From IMG/VR virus record IMGVR_UViG_3300049845_000008, positions 1-64,000 of that record: a stretch of DNA of 64,000 bases; one strand, 5' to 3'. The translations under genes and the position numbers were made by a program. Shown here one piece after another: positions 30,993 through 40,596 of this stretch (position 1 is its first letter; the number at the start of each line of letters is the position of its first letter). The notes below the pieces were generated by a model. The model was not told where the DNA came from and did not search any database. It worked only from the letters and a program-made list of their open reading frames with translations. The stretch is from a virus.

Positions 30993-31660
30993 GGGAAGGT
31001 TATTCCCTTGGATGTGAAGAAGTCATAGTCATCCTGATAGAACGCACGAATCTCAGCCGCGTCTTCTGGTGAGAGAATATCGATATCGGGACGCTTCGGT
31101 TGTTCGTTCTCGTTGGGAAGAACCCTGTCAGGATTTGCTCCGAACGCAGTCAGTAGTCTTCTCATTTCCGCGTCGTGATCGTGGAAGTTAAGAAGGATTA
31201 GATTGATGGACGGCTGATTTAGCCAGTTCACTTGCTTCGACCACGCCGCCAATCGCCCACTGTTGATTCGATCCTGCATTGCTCGCCAGACCTGAATCGG
31301 AGTGATGGTGTCGTTTGCAGCCTGCAATTCAGGAGAAAGATCCTCATAGAACTTTCGATTGAGGCATGAAATTCTTGCGCCGTTTCCCAAGACTCTGTGC
31401 ATGATTTCAGCACACCACCGACGCTTCATGAACATCAGCATGGAGAGCGCACGATCTAATGGTTCCCGATAGAACGCATAGAAGGTGAACGCACCCAACT
31501 GTGATTGCATCTGAGGAAACTGAACGAGCATTCCGTCCAGATTGATGTGATCGTGTGAGACATGCGTAAGCGATGCATCCCTGAACACTTCGTAGAGGGA
31601 ATGTGTGGCTGTCTTTGGCGGCATGAATACCGCTAGTTTTCGGGTGTTATCAATGATCAT
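30989..31660 (-). CDS. Sulfotransferase-like protein 3 (223 aa)
   Basis: A 223-residue paralogue with PPKTATHSL (14-22) and YREPLDRALS (64-73), and ends YQDDYDFFTSKGITFP like the others. The 5' loop has Ala for Gly in the usual K-T-G/A-T pattern, which is tolerated in the family. Compared with ST2 it has an inserted helical segment of about 40 residues (from about 100). ATGA overlaps link it to the genes on both sides. It is the first of the three in transcription order. Which of the three are active, and on what, is unknown. Confidence 0.72.
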   Translation of the reverse strand: MIIDNTRKLAVFMPPKTATHSLYEVFRDASLTHVSHDHINLDGMLVQFPQMQSQLGAFTFYAFYREPLDRALSMLMFMKRRWCAEIMHRVLGNGARISCLNRKFYEDLSPELQAANDTITPIQVWRAMQDRINSGRLAAWSKQVNWLNQPSINLILLNFHDHDAEMRRLLTAFGANPDRVLPNENEQPKRPDIDILSPEDAAEIRAFYQDDYDFFTSKGITFP

Positions 31661-31971
31661 TCTGTGTACGTCCCGTTGTAGATGCTCAGAATAACATCCA
31701 CGTTATGATCCTGCATGGCAAGCACATCTGAGTTATTCTCAACCCAACTATCCAACACCAGATCCCGAACGTCGGCGGATGGAATGAAAGTCTGTGGTGT
31801 GGGAGGAGGAAGATCAACCCAATGTGCGCTGCGATACATCTGCCCTGTTTCCAGATCAGTTGTGAGAAGGAACACTCGCAGTCTGGTGTAGACAGTATCG
31901 TTGAAGGTTGCGTCGAAATAGGATTCAGCGTCTTCTAATGGTATGTAGACCTTATGCTTATACGATGCCAT
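31657..31971 (-). CDS. Small fibre-cassette protein (104 aa)
   Basis: A 104-residue soluble protein (MASYKHKVYIPLEDAESYFD), with mixed strands and acidic stretches, no catalytic motif. It lies between the Hint-domain gene (nine bases upstream) and the third sulfotransferase-like gene (ATGA overlap). It may be a chaperone or assembly factor for the fibre proteins, as small genes after fibre genes often are, but nothing in the sequence shows it. Function unknown. Confidence 0.6.
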   Translation of the reverse strand: MASYKHKVYIPLEDAESYFDATFNDTVYTRLRVFLLTTDLETGQMYRSAHWVDLPPPTPQTFIPSADVRDLVLDSWVENNSDVLAMQDHNVDVILSIYNGTYTE

Positions 31972-31980
31972 GATGTAATC

Positions 31981-32814
31981 TCACTTAAAGTTGTGGCTCA
32001 ATACGCCTTCCATGAAGTATGTATGCGCGTCTTCGACTTCGAAGCTTACCACTTCACCGGCACCTACGTAGTCGATTGCGGTGATGGTACTCTTTCCGAG
32101 TCTCATGCCGACGTTCAGCTTACAGGCGCGTATCAGAGTGTCACCGTCTTCCAGATAGAAACGATGCAAGTCCGAACAGATAATTTCCTTGCCATCATCG
32201 AATCTGATGCGAAACTTGATGGCTTGCTGTATCTTGATGTTGGTGATTGGATAGGAACCCAATTCTTTTGTCGTTTCGTGAACCGCAAGCACTTTCATTC
32301 CGACCTTTAGTTCACCCGCACGGATAGTGGATCCATTCGCAAGCGTGATGCGCATACTTGGATCCGGACAACCCAAATACTCATACTCTGCCGAACATTC
32401 ACAATAGACGTTGGATATTAGTTTTAGAGAATTCTTTTCTCGCAATTGCAACCAAAACCGTATGTTGACTGCGGTAGTGGTTGTATAGATTCCCCACCAC
32501 GGATCTGCACCACAATCAATCCACGTATTTGCGGATGAACCCACAAGAGTTCCTCCCGATTGAGAGAAAAATCTTGCGTTGGCTTGATAGTTGTTTGCGC
32601 CGCCACCCTGCAACCAAATCATCTTCGGAAGTGTAGTGGTGAGTGTATTGGCTGTATAGAACGTGCCATTGCCCGTGATTGTATGTCCTCCACTATTCCA
32701 TATCTTAATGTCAGCCTGAGTTCTCGGTCCCGGTGTCACAGCACCCGAATTATAGTTTCGCGATATGAAAGTCCCGAATCTAGACCACTGTTGCGTGCCA
32801 CGCGCCACCGTCAT
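31981..32814 (-). CDS. Structural protein with C-terminal Hint (intein-like) domain (277 aa)
   Basis: Residues 1-148 are a beta-rich domain with Trp, Asn and Thr ([20 protein letters not shown]), related to the 146-residue protein nearby. Residues 149-275 form a Hint domain: Cys149 (block [17 protein letters not shown]), block B-like CSDLHRF (213-219) with His217, and the end [16 protein letters not shown] (260-275). After the terminal His-Asn come only Phe-Lys and the stop. The +1 Phe is not a nucleophile, so protein splicing in the usual sense is not expected. Autocleavage at Cys149 or at Asn275, as in bacterial intein-like domains, is possible. It overlaps the fibre gene by ATGA. Confidence 0.75.
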   Translation of the reverse strand: MTVARGTQQWSRFGTFISRNYNSGAVTPGPRTQADIKIWNSGGHTITGNGTFYTANTLTTTLPKMIWLQGGGANNYQANARFFSQSGGTLVGSSANTWIDCGADPWWGIYTTTTAVNIRFWLQLREKNSLKLISNVYCECSAEYEYLGCPDPSMRITLANGSTIRAGELKVGMKVLAVHETTKELGSYPITNIKIQQAIKFRIRFDDGKEIICSDLHRFYLEDGDTLIRACKLNVGMRLGKSTITAIDYVGAGEVVSFEVEDAHTYFMEGVLSHNFK

Positions 32815-35800
32815 GTGATATCTCCTGAAACAATCGCTTCACCCGTGGTGGTGTAGAAGATGGAGGCTACGGAATACCTTGCGGCAAGGTTCGATGTGAT
32901 GTATCCTGCGGAGTTCAACTTCGCTACGCCCGTCGTGTTGGCAATGGTGACGTTGCCTGTGTTGGTTCTGATGATGGTGATACCGAAGCCTGCGTTGGTT
33001 GCAGCCGCGAGCGTGATCGTCATGGCTGTTGTCGAGTTGCAGAGCAGAACCTTACCTGCATGGTTATCGCTAACCGTTCGTGACGATGTTACCTGAATCA
33101 TCGGCATGTCCGAGACATTGCTCGTCATTCTCACATTGCCGCTGAACAATACGTCCGAAGAAACCGTCGTGCCGAAGGACGTACCCTGAGTACCCTGTCT
33201 TCCCTGTACACCCTGAATACCCTGCGCACCGGTAGCACCTTGCGATCCACCACCGCCACCGGTAGACTCAATGCTTCCTAGGAGATAGATGGCATTGGTT
33301 GCGGCGTAGACGATGGTGACGGCTGAGTTCTGCGAAGCGATGTTCGAAGTGGTGAACGTCGTGCTGTTCGACTTGAGCGCAAGGTTAGCAATCGTGACAT
33401 TGCCTGTTCCCTTACGAACCACCGTGACTGCAAAGCCAGAAGTAGACGAGTTAGCGAACGTGATCGTCGTCGCGGATCCGGAGTTGACTTCGACAATCTT
33501 ACCTGCGGCATTCTCAGCATAGTGCGTAGAAACGGCTGTAGTAATGATGGGTGTGTCAAACACCTGATCAGTGAACACCACGTTTGCGTTGAACGTAACG
33601 TCCGTGGCAACTGTCGTGCCGAACGAAGTACCCTGAATACCTTGAAGCCCTGTTGCGCCCTGAGAGCCAGTACCGGTAGCACCTTGAGTGCCTGTACCTG
33701 TCGTTCCCTGCCGACCTTGAAGCCCCTGAATGCCTTGCAATCCGGTGGTGCCTTGTGCACCCGTAGCACCTTGAGTTCCTGTTCCGGTTGTGCCTTGCGA
33801 TCCAGTTGCGCCTTGAGTACCGGTCAGTCCTTGTAGACCGGTCGTGCCTTGTGATCCACTTCCAGTGAGTCCTTGAAGACCCGTTGCACCTTGCGTGCCT
33901 GTTCCTGTGGTACCTTGAGTTCCAGTCAGTCCTTGTAGACCAGTGGTTCCCTGTGCGCCTGTTGCGCCTTGTGTTCCTGTGCCAGTTGCACCTTGCGTGC
34001 CGGTGCCAGTGGTTCCTTGCAGACCCGTAAGCCCTTGCAGACCAGTGGTTCCCTGCCGTCCTTGAATACCTTGCAATCCGGTCGTACCCTGAGAACCTGT
34101 AGTTCCCTGAATGCCAGTTGTACCTTGAGAACCCGTAGTTCCCTGAATGCCAGTTGTACCTTGTGCGCCGTTCGTCCCTTGCAGTCCAGTCGTACCCTGC
34201 GCACCCTTCCGCGCAACAGCAAGCTTGATCTTGAAGTTGCTAGAGAATGAGGTTGTCGTTCCGTTGTTGATGAGTGAAAGCCCGAATTCATAGTAGCCCG
34301 TCTTATTGGTTTTAGACGTAACAGTATACGAGAAGAACTTGGACGCATCACCCGGATCTTGTAGAAGAAAAATGTCGCCTACATTCGTGTAGTTGAGGAA
34401 CAAGCTTACGTCAACAGCACTATCGTTGAGAATGTCGATCCACATCAACGTTGCGAGTGTGAGGTTTGCGTTGTTCAGCTTCAACTTGCCCGAACCCGGA
34501 TCAGAGTCCGTGGTGCCGGTGTCGAATCGATAGTCCGTTGCTAGCGCAGAAACACCTTCGTTGCCAGTGATGCCCTGAGTTCCTTGCGAACCTGTGGTTC
34601 CCTGCAATCCAGTCAAACCCTGTAGCCCTGTGGTTCCTTGTGAACCTGTGGTGCCTTGCGATCCAGTCAAACCCTGTAGTCCAGTCGTACCCTGCGAACC
34701 CGTCGTTCCTTGGCGACCTTGAATACCTTGCAGACCAGTAAAACCTTGAAGTCCCGTCGTGCCTTGTGCGCCTGTGGTTCCCTGTGCGCCAGTCGAACCT
34801 TGAATGCCTGTAGCACCCTGAGTTCCAGTCGCGCCTTGAGAACCTGTAATGCCCTGTAGTCCCGTTGCGCCCTGAGTTCCTGCACCGGTCGCACCTTGAG
34901 TACCGGTTCCAGTGAGTCCCTGTAGACCAGTCGTTCCCTGTGAACCCGTCGTTCCCTGTGAACCCGTTGTGCCTTGAAGACCCGTTAGTCCTTGCAGCCC
35001 TGTGGTGCCTTGTGCACCCGTGGTGCCTTGTGAACCGGTCGAACCCTGAATGCCTGTGAGTCCCTGTAGTCCGGTTGTTCCCTGTGCGCCAGTGGTGCCT
35101 TGTGATCCGGTGGACCCTTGAATGCCAGTTGCACCTTGAGTACCTGTCGTACCCTGAATCGATGTACCCTGAACACCCTGAATACCTTGTGCGCCTGTTG
35201 CACCGGCTGCGCCGCCGAGATTAACATCCCAATTGGTAAACGTGCCAGAGCCACCCGTGGTTGCAATGGATGCCACCATGGTTCCGTTTGCGACGTAGTA
35301 GGAACTGACGGACCCTTCCATCTTGTTGACAGCCGTGTTTGCGATAACAACAGACTGTCCTGTGGAGTATGCAAGTCCGGTTGCAATGGTAAGTTGCTTA
35401 GTTCCGGTGCCAATTGTCAATGAGGTTGTAGACGTTGTGGCATACTTGTCACCGGCATTGCCCGTCGTGCCTTGAACACCCTGAATTCCCTGTGCACCGA
35501 TTGTTCCTTGTGCACCGGTGAATCCCTGAATGCCAGTAGCCCCTTGTGAGCCAGTCGTACCTTGAACACCCTGAATGCCTTGTGCGCCGGTCGTACCCTG
35601 AGTTCCGGTAAGTCCTTGAAGTCCGGTCGTTCCCTGCCGTCCTTGAATACCTTGCAAACCAGTGATGCCCTGTGCACCGGTCGAACCTTGTGTGCCTGTG
35701 AATCCTTGAATTCCTGTTGCGCCTTGAGAACCAGTCGTGCCTTGTGCGCCAGTGGTTCCCTGAGAACCTGTCGAACCCTGTAGACCAGTGGTTCCCTGCC

Positions 35801-36464
35801 GACCTTGAATGCCTTGGCTTCCGGTCGCACCTTGGCTTCCGGTCGCACCTTGGCTTCCGGTCGCGCCTTGCAACCCTGTCGTTCCCTGTGCACCCGTCGA
35901 ACCCTGAATGCCCGTAGCGCCTTGAGTTCCGGTTGCGCCTTGTGCACCAGTAATACCCTGATTAGAGATACCCTGAATACCTTGAATGCCGGTGAAGCCT
36001 TGAATGCCAGTGGCACCCTGAACACCCGCGCCGGTCAGACCTTGTGTGCCTTGCAGTCCGGTCGATCCCTGAGTACCTGTCGCGCCCTGAGAACCTGTGA
36101 TGCCTTGAATGCCCTGTGCGCCGGTTGATCCCTGAGTTCCAAGTGCGCCTTGCGTACCGGTGGCACCCTGAGTGCCTGTTGTTCCTTGCGGTCCTGCGAC
36201 GGTACCGGCAATGATCATGGAAACGTTGGCGTTGCCGGTCGGTCCCTGCGTCACGGATACGAGAATGTCGCTTGTGTTTACAAAGTTGATTCCGTTGGCA
36301 TTGATGGTGGATGCAGAGTTGGCTGAGACAAGAACTTCGGAGATTCCTCCACCACCGCCGAGTCCACCGCCTGCTTTCCAAGAATAGCCATCCCACTCCC
36401 AAGATGTACCATCATTGGAAGTGAAGATCGTACCGATGATGGGATTGGAAGGAAAGTCTGCCAT
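32811..36464 (-). CDS. Collagen-like tail fibre protein (1217 aa)
   Basis: A 1217-residue fibre. After an N-terminal beta domain (1-90) the protein consists mostly of GxxGxQG triplets ([13 protein letters not shown]-type), the collagen-like Gly-X-Y pattern that builds a trimeric rod. Two non-collagen inserts interrupt it: residues about 337-415 and about 637-755. The C terminus has two tandem copies of a beta domain (SFGTTV-start; about 120 residues each) as a probable receptor-binding tip. A late promoter lies 35 bases upstream (36499-36505), and a stem-loop is in the leader. It is the first gene of the coupled cassette that ends with the sulfotransferase-like gene at 29041. Confidence 0.85.
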   Translation of the reverse strand: MADFPSNPIIGTIFTSNDGTSWEWDGYSWKAGGGLGGGGGISEVLVSANSASTINANGINFVNTSDILVSVTQGPTGNANVSMIIAGTVAGPQGTTGTQGATGTQGALGTQGSTGAQGIQGITGSQGATGTQGSTGLQGTQGLTGAGVQGATGIQGFTGIQGIQGISNQGITGAQGATGTQGATGIQGSTGAQGTTGLQGATGSQGATGSQGATGSQGIQGRQGTTGLQGSTGSQGTTGAQGTTGSQGATGIQGFTGTQGSTGAQGITGLQGIQGRQGTTGLQGLTGTQGTTGAQGIQGVQGTTGSQGATGIQGFTGAQGTIGAQGIQGVQGTTGNAGDKYATTSTTSLTIGTGTKQLTIATGLAYSTGQSVVIANTAVNKMEGSVSSYYVANGTMVASIATTGGSGTFTNWDVNLGGAAGATGAQGIQGVQGTSIQGTTGTQGATGIQGSTGSQGTTGAQGTTGLQGLTGIQGSTGSQGTTGAQGTTGLQGLTGLQGTTGSQGTTGSQGTTGLQGLTGTGTQGATGAGTQGATGLQGITGSQGATGTQGATGIQGSTGAQGTTGAQGTTGLQGFTGLQGIQGRQGTTGSQGTTGLQGLTGSQGTTGSQGTTGLQGLTGLQGTTGSQGTQGITGNEGVSALATDYRFDTGTTDSDPGSGKLKLNNANLTLATLMWIDILNDSAVDVSLFLNYTNVGDIFLLQDPGDASKFFSYTVTSKTNKTGYYEFGLSLINNGTTTSFSSNFKIKLAVARKGAQGTTGLQGTNGAQGTTGIQGTTGSQGTTGIQGTTGSQGTTGLQGIQGRQGTTGLQGLTGLQGTTGTGTQGATGTGTQGATGAQGTTGLQGLTGTQGTTGTGTQGATGLQGLTGSGSQGTTGLQGLTGTQGATGSQGTTGTGTQGATGAQGTTGLQGIQGLQGRQGTTGTGTQGATGTGSQGATGLQGIQGTSFGTTVATDVTFNANVVFTDQVFDTPIITTAVSTHYAENAAGKIVEVNSGSATTITFANSSTSGFAVTVVRKGTGNVTIANLALKSNSTTFTTSNIASQNSAVTIVYAATNAIYLLGSIESTGGGGGSQGATGAQGIQGVQGRQGTQGTSFGTTVSSDVLFSGNVRMTSNVSDMPMIQVTSSRTVSDNHAGKVLLCNSTTAMTITLAAATNAGFGITIIRTNTGNVTIANTTGVAKLNSAGYITSNLAARYSVASIFYTTTGEAIVSGDIT

Positions 36465-36498
36465 GAATGTACTCTAAGGTGGAAAGAGCTATGCCACC

Positions 36499-36505
36499 TA
36501 TTTAG
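36499..36505 (-). promoter_or_regulatory. Late promoter CTAAATA of the fibre-sulfotransferase operon
   Basis: CTAAATA on the minus strand lies 35 bases upstream of ATG 36464. Directly downstream, AGGTGG and CCACCT (36494-36499 and 36477-36482 on the plus strand) can pair and form a hairpin near the mRNA 5' end. Confidence 0.75.
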
Positions 36506-36511
36506 CCGCTG

Positions 36512-37264
36512 TCAGATGACGACAACTTGGGATCTAGGTCTAATCACTGCGTCTGCGGTTCCAATCAGTGCGCCTGTCCAAGCTGCCATGACGTTTGCGG
36601 CTGCGACGTTGACGCGAAGATTTCCCGTCTGTCCCGCAGAAGGTTTACGGAAAGTAAGTAGCGCAATGGCACCACCACCACCCGAAGTTGTACCCAAATC
36701 ATGCTGTTTTGTCAAGTTTGTTTCATCACCCGAAGGGGAGTTAATGAAAAGTTGTCCTGCGGCATTGATAATGGCTGCGGCTGAGTCGCGTGCGTGAGTG
36801 ACGTAATTCAGAACGAGTGTGTTGGCTACTGTGGTTGTGACATTTCGGAATGTTACCTGTGCCGAGGCAGTGCTGACCACAACGTTGACACCGGCTGCTG
36901 TTCCAGTATCCCACGGACTACCCGATGTTGGCACATTGTAAAATGCTGACATAACTGCCATCGTATGATCACCAAAGTCAGTGATGGATACAGCCGTCTG
37001 AGATTGTGATGTGGCACGTTGCCACCATACGTCAACTTTTGTAGCCTGTGCACCGCCTAGTGTACCGACCGTGACGTTAGAGTTTGCAACACGCGCCCAA
37101 CCATTGTTCGTCAGGTTGGTGTGGGCTTGTGCGTTGGACTGGTTTGCACCTTCCAAAGCAAGAACTAGAATGTCGTTGACCTGATAGCCGGTCGGAAAAG
37201 TAAGTGTAATCGAACCTGTACCCGAAACATAGGAAGAGTTAGCGCGAAAGGTTGGAGCAGGCAT
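36512..37264 (-). CDS. Fibre-associated structural protein (250 aa)
   Basis: A 250-residue beta-rich protein (FRANSSYVSGTGSITLTFPT, NNGWARVANSNVTVGT), of the carbohydrate-binding or adhesion type often found with phage fibres. Rich in Asn, Thr, Ala; no signal peptide or catalytic motif. The last residues are hydrophobic (RPRSQVVVI). It lies between two collagen-like fibre genes, starting 12 bases after the stop of the 945-residue one. Function as a fibre tip or adaptor is inferred from position. Confidence 0.6.
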   Translation of the reverse strand: MPAPTFRANSSYVSGTGSITLTFPTGYQVNDILVLALEGANQSNAQAHTNLTNNGWARVANSNVTVGTLGGAQATKVDVWWQRATSQSQTAVSITDFGDHTMAVMSAFYNVPTSGSPWDTGTAAGVNVVVSTASAQVTFRNVTTTVANTLVLNYVTHARDSAAAIINAAGQLFINSPSGDETNLTKQHDLGTTSGGGGAIALLTFRKPSAGQTGNLRVNVAAANVMAAWTGALIGTADAVIRPRSQVVVI

Positions 37265-37275
37265 TTCAAATCACC

Positions 37276-40113
37276 TTATGGGTCAAGATGCAACGCAACC
37301 GTGATGACGTTTGCGTTGACTACCGAAGGAGCGGAGTTTACGCGGAACTGAATGACGTTACCGGCAGCGATGACACCCGAAGACCATCCGGTGATGGAAG
37401 CACTGGTGTTCTTGCGAAGCGTGTCTAGTCGTGGAGAATTTGTCTGAGAAATCATGACTTCGTTCGTGAAGTCTGCAAGAGTAGTTGTCCAGATATCTAC
37501 GCGAATCGTAGCCGATGCCGAATTTGCATCCGACATGATTGACCATCCTGCGATGTTGCAGGCTTGTGAAGTGTAGATATAGCCCTTACTCTGTGCGGCT
37601 TCCGTAGTACCTGTCGCAATGATTGCTCCACCACCGTCGATGATGAAGTTGAGTGTGCGAGGACCGGCAATACCTTGAATGCCTGTGAGTCCTTGAAGAC
37701 CCGTCGTTCCTTGCGATCCGGTTCCGGTCGTGCCTTGCGTTCCTTGAAGTCCAGTTAGCCCCTGCAAGCCGGTAGCACCTTGCGTCCCTGCACCGGTAGT
37801 ACCTTGAGTTCCTTGAAGTCCAGTCAGCCCTTGAAGCCCCGTTGCGCCCTGTGTGCCTGCACCCGTGGTTCCTTGCGTCCCTTGAATGCCTTGCAGACCT
37901 GTAGTACCTTGCGAGCCGGTTCCAGTCAGACCTTGCAATCCGGTGGCACCCTGAGTTCCTGTTCCAGTTGTTCCTTGAGTTCCTTGAAGTCCAGTCAAAC
38001 CCTGAATACCGGTTGCGCCTTGAGTTCCCGCGCCGGTTGTACCCTGCGTTCCTTGCAGACCAGTTAGCCCCTGAATGCCTGTTGCACCCTGAGTTCCGGT
38101 TCCGGTCGTTCCCTGAATACCTTGCAACCCGGTCGTGCCTTGTGCGCCCGTGGTGCCTTGGCTACCGGTTCCTGTGAGTCCTTGCAGACCCGTTGCACCT
38201 TGCGTGCCGGTTCCGGTTGTGCCTTGTGTTCCCTGAAGTCCGGTGAGTCCTTGCAGACCTGTTGTACCTTGGCTACCCGAACCCGTAAGTCCTTGCAGCC
38301 CCGTCGTTCCCTGCGAGCCAGTGGTTCCTTGCAGCCCCGTCGTTCCCTGCGAGCCAGTGGTTCCTTGAAGACCTGTGGTGCCTTGTGAACCGGTAGCACC
38401 CTGAGTACCTGCGCCCGTGGTTCCCTGAATACCTTGAAGTCCGGTCGTACCCTGACTTCCGCTTCCAGTCAAACCTTGCAGACCGGTTGAGCCTTGAGTA
38501 CCCGTTGCGCCTTGTGTTCCCGCACCAGTGATGCCTTGAATACCCTGAATACCGGTTGCACCCTGACTTCCGCTGCCGGTCAATCCCTGTAGACCAGTGG
38601 TTCCCTGTGATCCTGTTGTGCCTTGGCTTCCAGTGAGTCCTTGTAGTCCTGTTGCACCTTGAGTTCCGGTTGCACCCTGCGCACCCGAACCAGTCAATCC
38701 CTGTAGACCCGTCGTACCCTGTGAACCGGTGAGTCCTTGCAGCCCTGTGGTTCCTTGTGAGCCAGTGGTTCCCTGAAGTCCGGTTGTTCCCTGCCGACCT
38801 TGCAAGCCTTGGATGCCTTGTAGCCCGGTGGCACCTTGCGAACCACTCGTTCCCTGCGCACCATTCGTTCCCTGAGAACCTGTAAGTCCCTGAATGCCTG
38901 TGAGTCCTTGAAGACCCGTCGTGCCTTGTGCGCCGGTTGTTCCCTGTGAGCCTGTAAGCCCCTGTAGACCAGTTGCGCCTTGCGTACCGGTCGATCCCTG
39001 TAGCCCGGTGGTTCCTTGTGAACCTGTGGATCCCTGTAGACCAGTCGTACCCTGCGAGCCTGTGGATCCCTGTAGACCAGTGGTTCCCTGTGAGCCTGTA
39101 AGCCCCTGTAGTCCTGTAGTGCCTTGCGATCCTGTTGCGCCCTGTGTACCGGCACCGGTCGCACCTTGAGGACCAGTTGCACCGGGAGTTCCTGCGAGGT
39201 TGATGCTCCAAGAAGTGAACGTACCTGTGCCGATGACAGAAGCAACGTCAACCACCAACTGTCCGTTTCCGGCGTTGTAGGAGTTGACCGTACCTTCCAT
39301 GGAGTGCGTCGAGTCATTCGCAATGATGACCGTCTGCCCTGCTGAGTAAGCCAAACCAGTGTCTACCGTCAGTGTCTTCTGTGCGACGGTAATCGAAAGA
39401 GAAGTCGTAGAGGTTGTTACGTATTGGTCGCCGGGTTCACCGAGCGTTCCTTGAACACCCTGAATGCCTTGCAGACCTGTAGTACCTTGCGTACCCGTTG
39501 AACCTTGCAATCCGGTCGTGCCTTGAGAACCTGTAGTTCCTTGGCGACCCTGAATGCCTTGAATACCCTGCAAACCAGTGGTGCCTTGAGTGCCTGTGGT
39601 TCCTTGTGCACCATTCGTTCCCTGTGTGCCGGTTGCACCTTGCGTGCCTGTGCCGGTGAGTCCTTGCAGACCCGTTGCACCTTGCGTACCTGTGCCTGTG
39701 GTTCCCTGTGCACCGGTCGAACCCTGCGTACCACTTCCGGTCAACCCCTGAATGCCGGTCGAACCTTGTGTGCCTGTGAGTCCTTGAAGTCCAGTGGTTC
39801 CCTGTGTTCCTGCGCCCGTGGTGCCTTGCGTTCCGGTTGCGCCTTGTAATCCAGTGGTGCCTTGAACACCCTGAATGCCTTGGGATCCGTCGCCCGTTCC
39901 ACCGCCGCCTGCCGGTCCTTGAATACCCTGAATGCCTTGTGCGCCGTTGCCCGTTCCACCACCGGGACCGACAAAGTATCCGGCTGAGTTGATGACGAGT
40001 TGATTACCAACCTGAACCTCGGCTGCATTGACAACACCGTTCGCCAACACCACGTTTGCGAGCGTGTTGCTGCTGTTAATGCGAATCTGTTTTGAGGTAG
40101 GCTTGTTTGGCAT
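37276..40113 (-). CDS. Collagen-like tail fibre protein (945 aa)
   Basis: A 945-residue fibre with a short N-terminal domain (1-55), then collagen-like Gly-X-Y triplets ([16 protein letters not shown]-type) over most of its length, one insert (residues about 230-305), and a C-terminal beta domain (about 840-945, [20 protein letters not shown]). The insert [13 protein letters not shown] is homologous to that of the 1217-residue fibre. A late promoter (40138-40144) is 25 bases upstream. It may form a trimeric rod. The repeat DNA makes it prone to recombination with the neighbouring fibre genes. Confidence 0.83.
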   Translation of the reverse strand: MPNKPTSKQIRINSSNTLANVVLANGVVNAAEVQVGNQLVINSAGYFVGPGGGTGNGAQGIQGIQGPAGGGGTGDGSQGIQGVQGTTGLQGATGTQGTTGAGTQGTTGLQGLTGTQGSTGIQGLTGSGTQGSTGAQGTTGTGTQGATGLQGLTGTGTQGATGTQGTNGAQGTTGTQGTTGLQGIQGIQGRQGTTGSQGTTGLQGSTGTQGTTGLQGIQGVQGTLGEPGDQYVTTSTTSLSITVAQKTLTVDTGLAYSAGQTVIIANDSTHSMEGTVNSYNAGNGQLVVDVASVIGTGTFTSWSINLAGTPGATGPQGATGAGTQGATGSQGTTGLQGLTGSQGTTGLQGSTGSQGTTGLQGSTGSQGTTGLQGSTGTQGATGLQGLTGSQGTTGAQGTTGLQGLTGIQGLTGSQGTNGAQGTSGSQGATGLQGIQGLQGRQGTTGLQGTTGSQGTTGLQGLTGSQGTTGLQGLTGSGAQGATGTQGATGLQGLTGSQGTTGSQGTTGLQGLTGSGSQGATGIQGIQGITGAGTQGATGTQGSTGLQGLTGSGSQGTTGLQGIQGTTGAGTQGATGSQGTTGLQGTTGSQGTTGLQGTTGSQGTTGLQGLTGSGSQGTTGLQGLTGLQGTQGTTGTGTQGATGLQGLTGTGSQGTTGAQGTTGLQGIQGTTGTGTQGATGIQGLTGLQGTQGTTGAGTQGATGIQGLTGLQGTQGTTGTGTQGATGLQGLTGTGSQGTTGLQGIQGTQGTTGAGTQGATGLQGLTGLQGTQGTTGAGTQGATGLQGLTGLQGTQGTTGTGSQGTTGLQGLTGIQGIAGPRTLNFIIDGGGAIIATGTTEAAQSKGYIYTSQACNIAGWSIMSDANSASATIRVDIWTTTLADFTNEVMISQTNSPRLDTLRKNTSASITGWSSGVIAAGNVIQFRVNSAPSVVNANVITVALHLDP

Positions 40114-40137
40114 GTTCTTTTTCCGGAAGGATCCTGA

Positions 40138-40144
40138 TATTTAG
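40138..40144 (-). promoter_or_regulatory. Late promoter CTAAATA for the 945-residue fibre
   Basis: CTAAATA on the minus strand lies 25 bases upstream of ATG 40113. Confidence 0.72.
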
Positions 40145-40146
40145 GC

Positions 40147-40593
40147 TTATGCCCAAATCCTTCGCCTGTTCTTTACGTTTGCAGGATCGAATAGCTTCAC
40201 GTTATTCGGTCCCACATAGCCGGGAGGTTCGCCTGCGCGTGAGATATCTTCCCATACCAGACCGGGAATGAGGGAAAGAATGCGAGTTCGCTCAAAGACG
40301 TTGCCTTCTGTGGGCATTCCTTCTGTTAACAGTTCTTCTAACGCGCCACCGGCAATCAGAATATTCACATGATGCCCATAGACGATTTCGGGTGGAGTCG
40401 TCGGAATGCCATTGACAAAGACGGATTCCTTCTTTACTAGGTTGCCAATCTCGTCCACATGAAGTCCCGGCACATAGAGTAAAGAACCGGTTTCGGTTAT
40501 GGTCGCGAGTGGCGTTCCATCCGGCAGATAGGTCGAGGTCATTCCTTGAATGAATTCTTCTCTTGTCGGAACGTAGACTAGAATCTCAATCAT
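40147..40593 (-). CDS. Hypothetical fibre-cassette protein (148 aa)
   Basis: A 148-residue soluble protein, MIEILVYVPTREEFIQGMTS, with acidic and hydrophobic alternation and a basic C terminus (NVKNRRRIWA). No known family seen. It follows the 1185-residue lectin-like gene by three bases and precedes a late promoter. It might be a tail-fibre assembly chaperone or an attachment adaptor; nothing in the sequence decides. Confidence 0.6.
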   Translation of the reverse strand: MIEILVYVPTREEFIQGMTSTYLPDGTPLATITETGSLLYVPGLHVDEIGNLVKKESVFVNGIPTTPPEIVYGHHVNILIAGGALEELLTEGMPTEGNVFERTRILSLIPGLVWEDISRAGEPPGYVGPNNVKLFDPANVKNRRRIWA

Positions 40594-40596
40594 GCG

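Noticed and set aside
38921-39169. Cys/Pro/Val repeat protein on the plus strand
   Set aside because: It is the reverse reading of collagen-like Gly-X-Y repeat DNA, an artefact of the repeat.
32811-40113. CRISPR-like or satellite-like repeat array
   Set aside because: The periodicity is that of in-frame collagen-like codons; there are no constant repeats with unique spacers.
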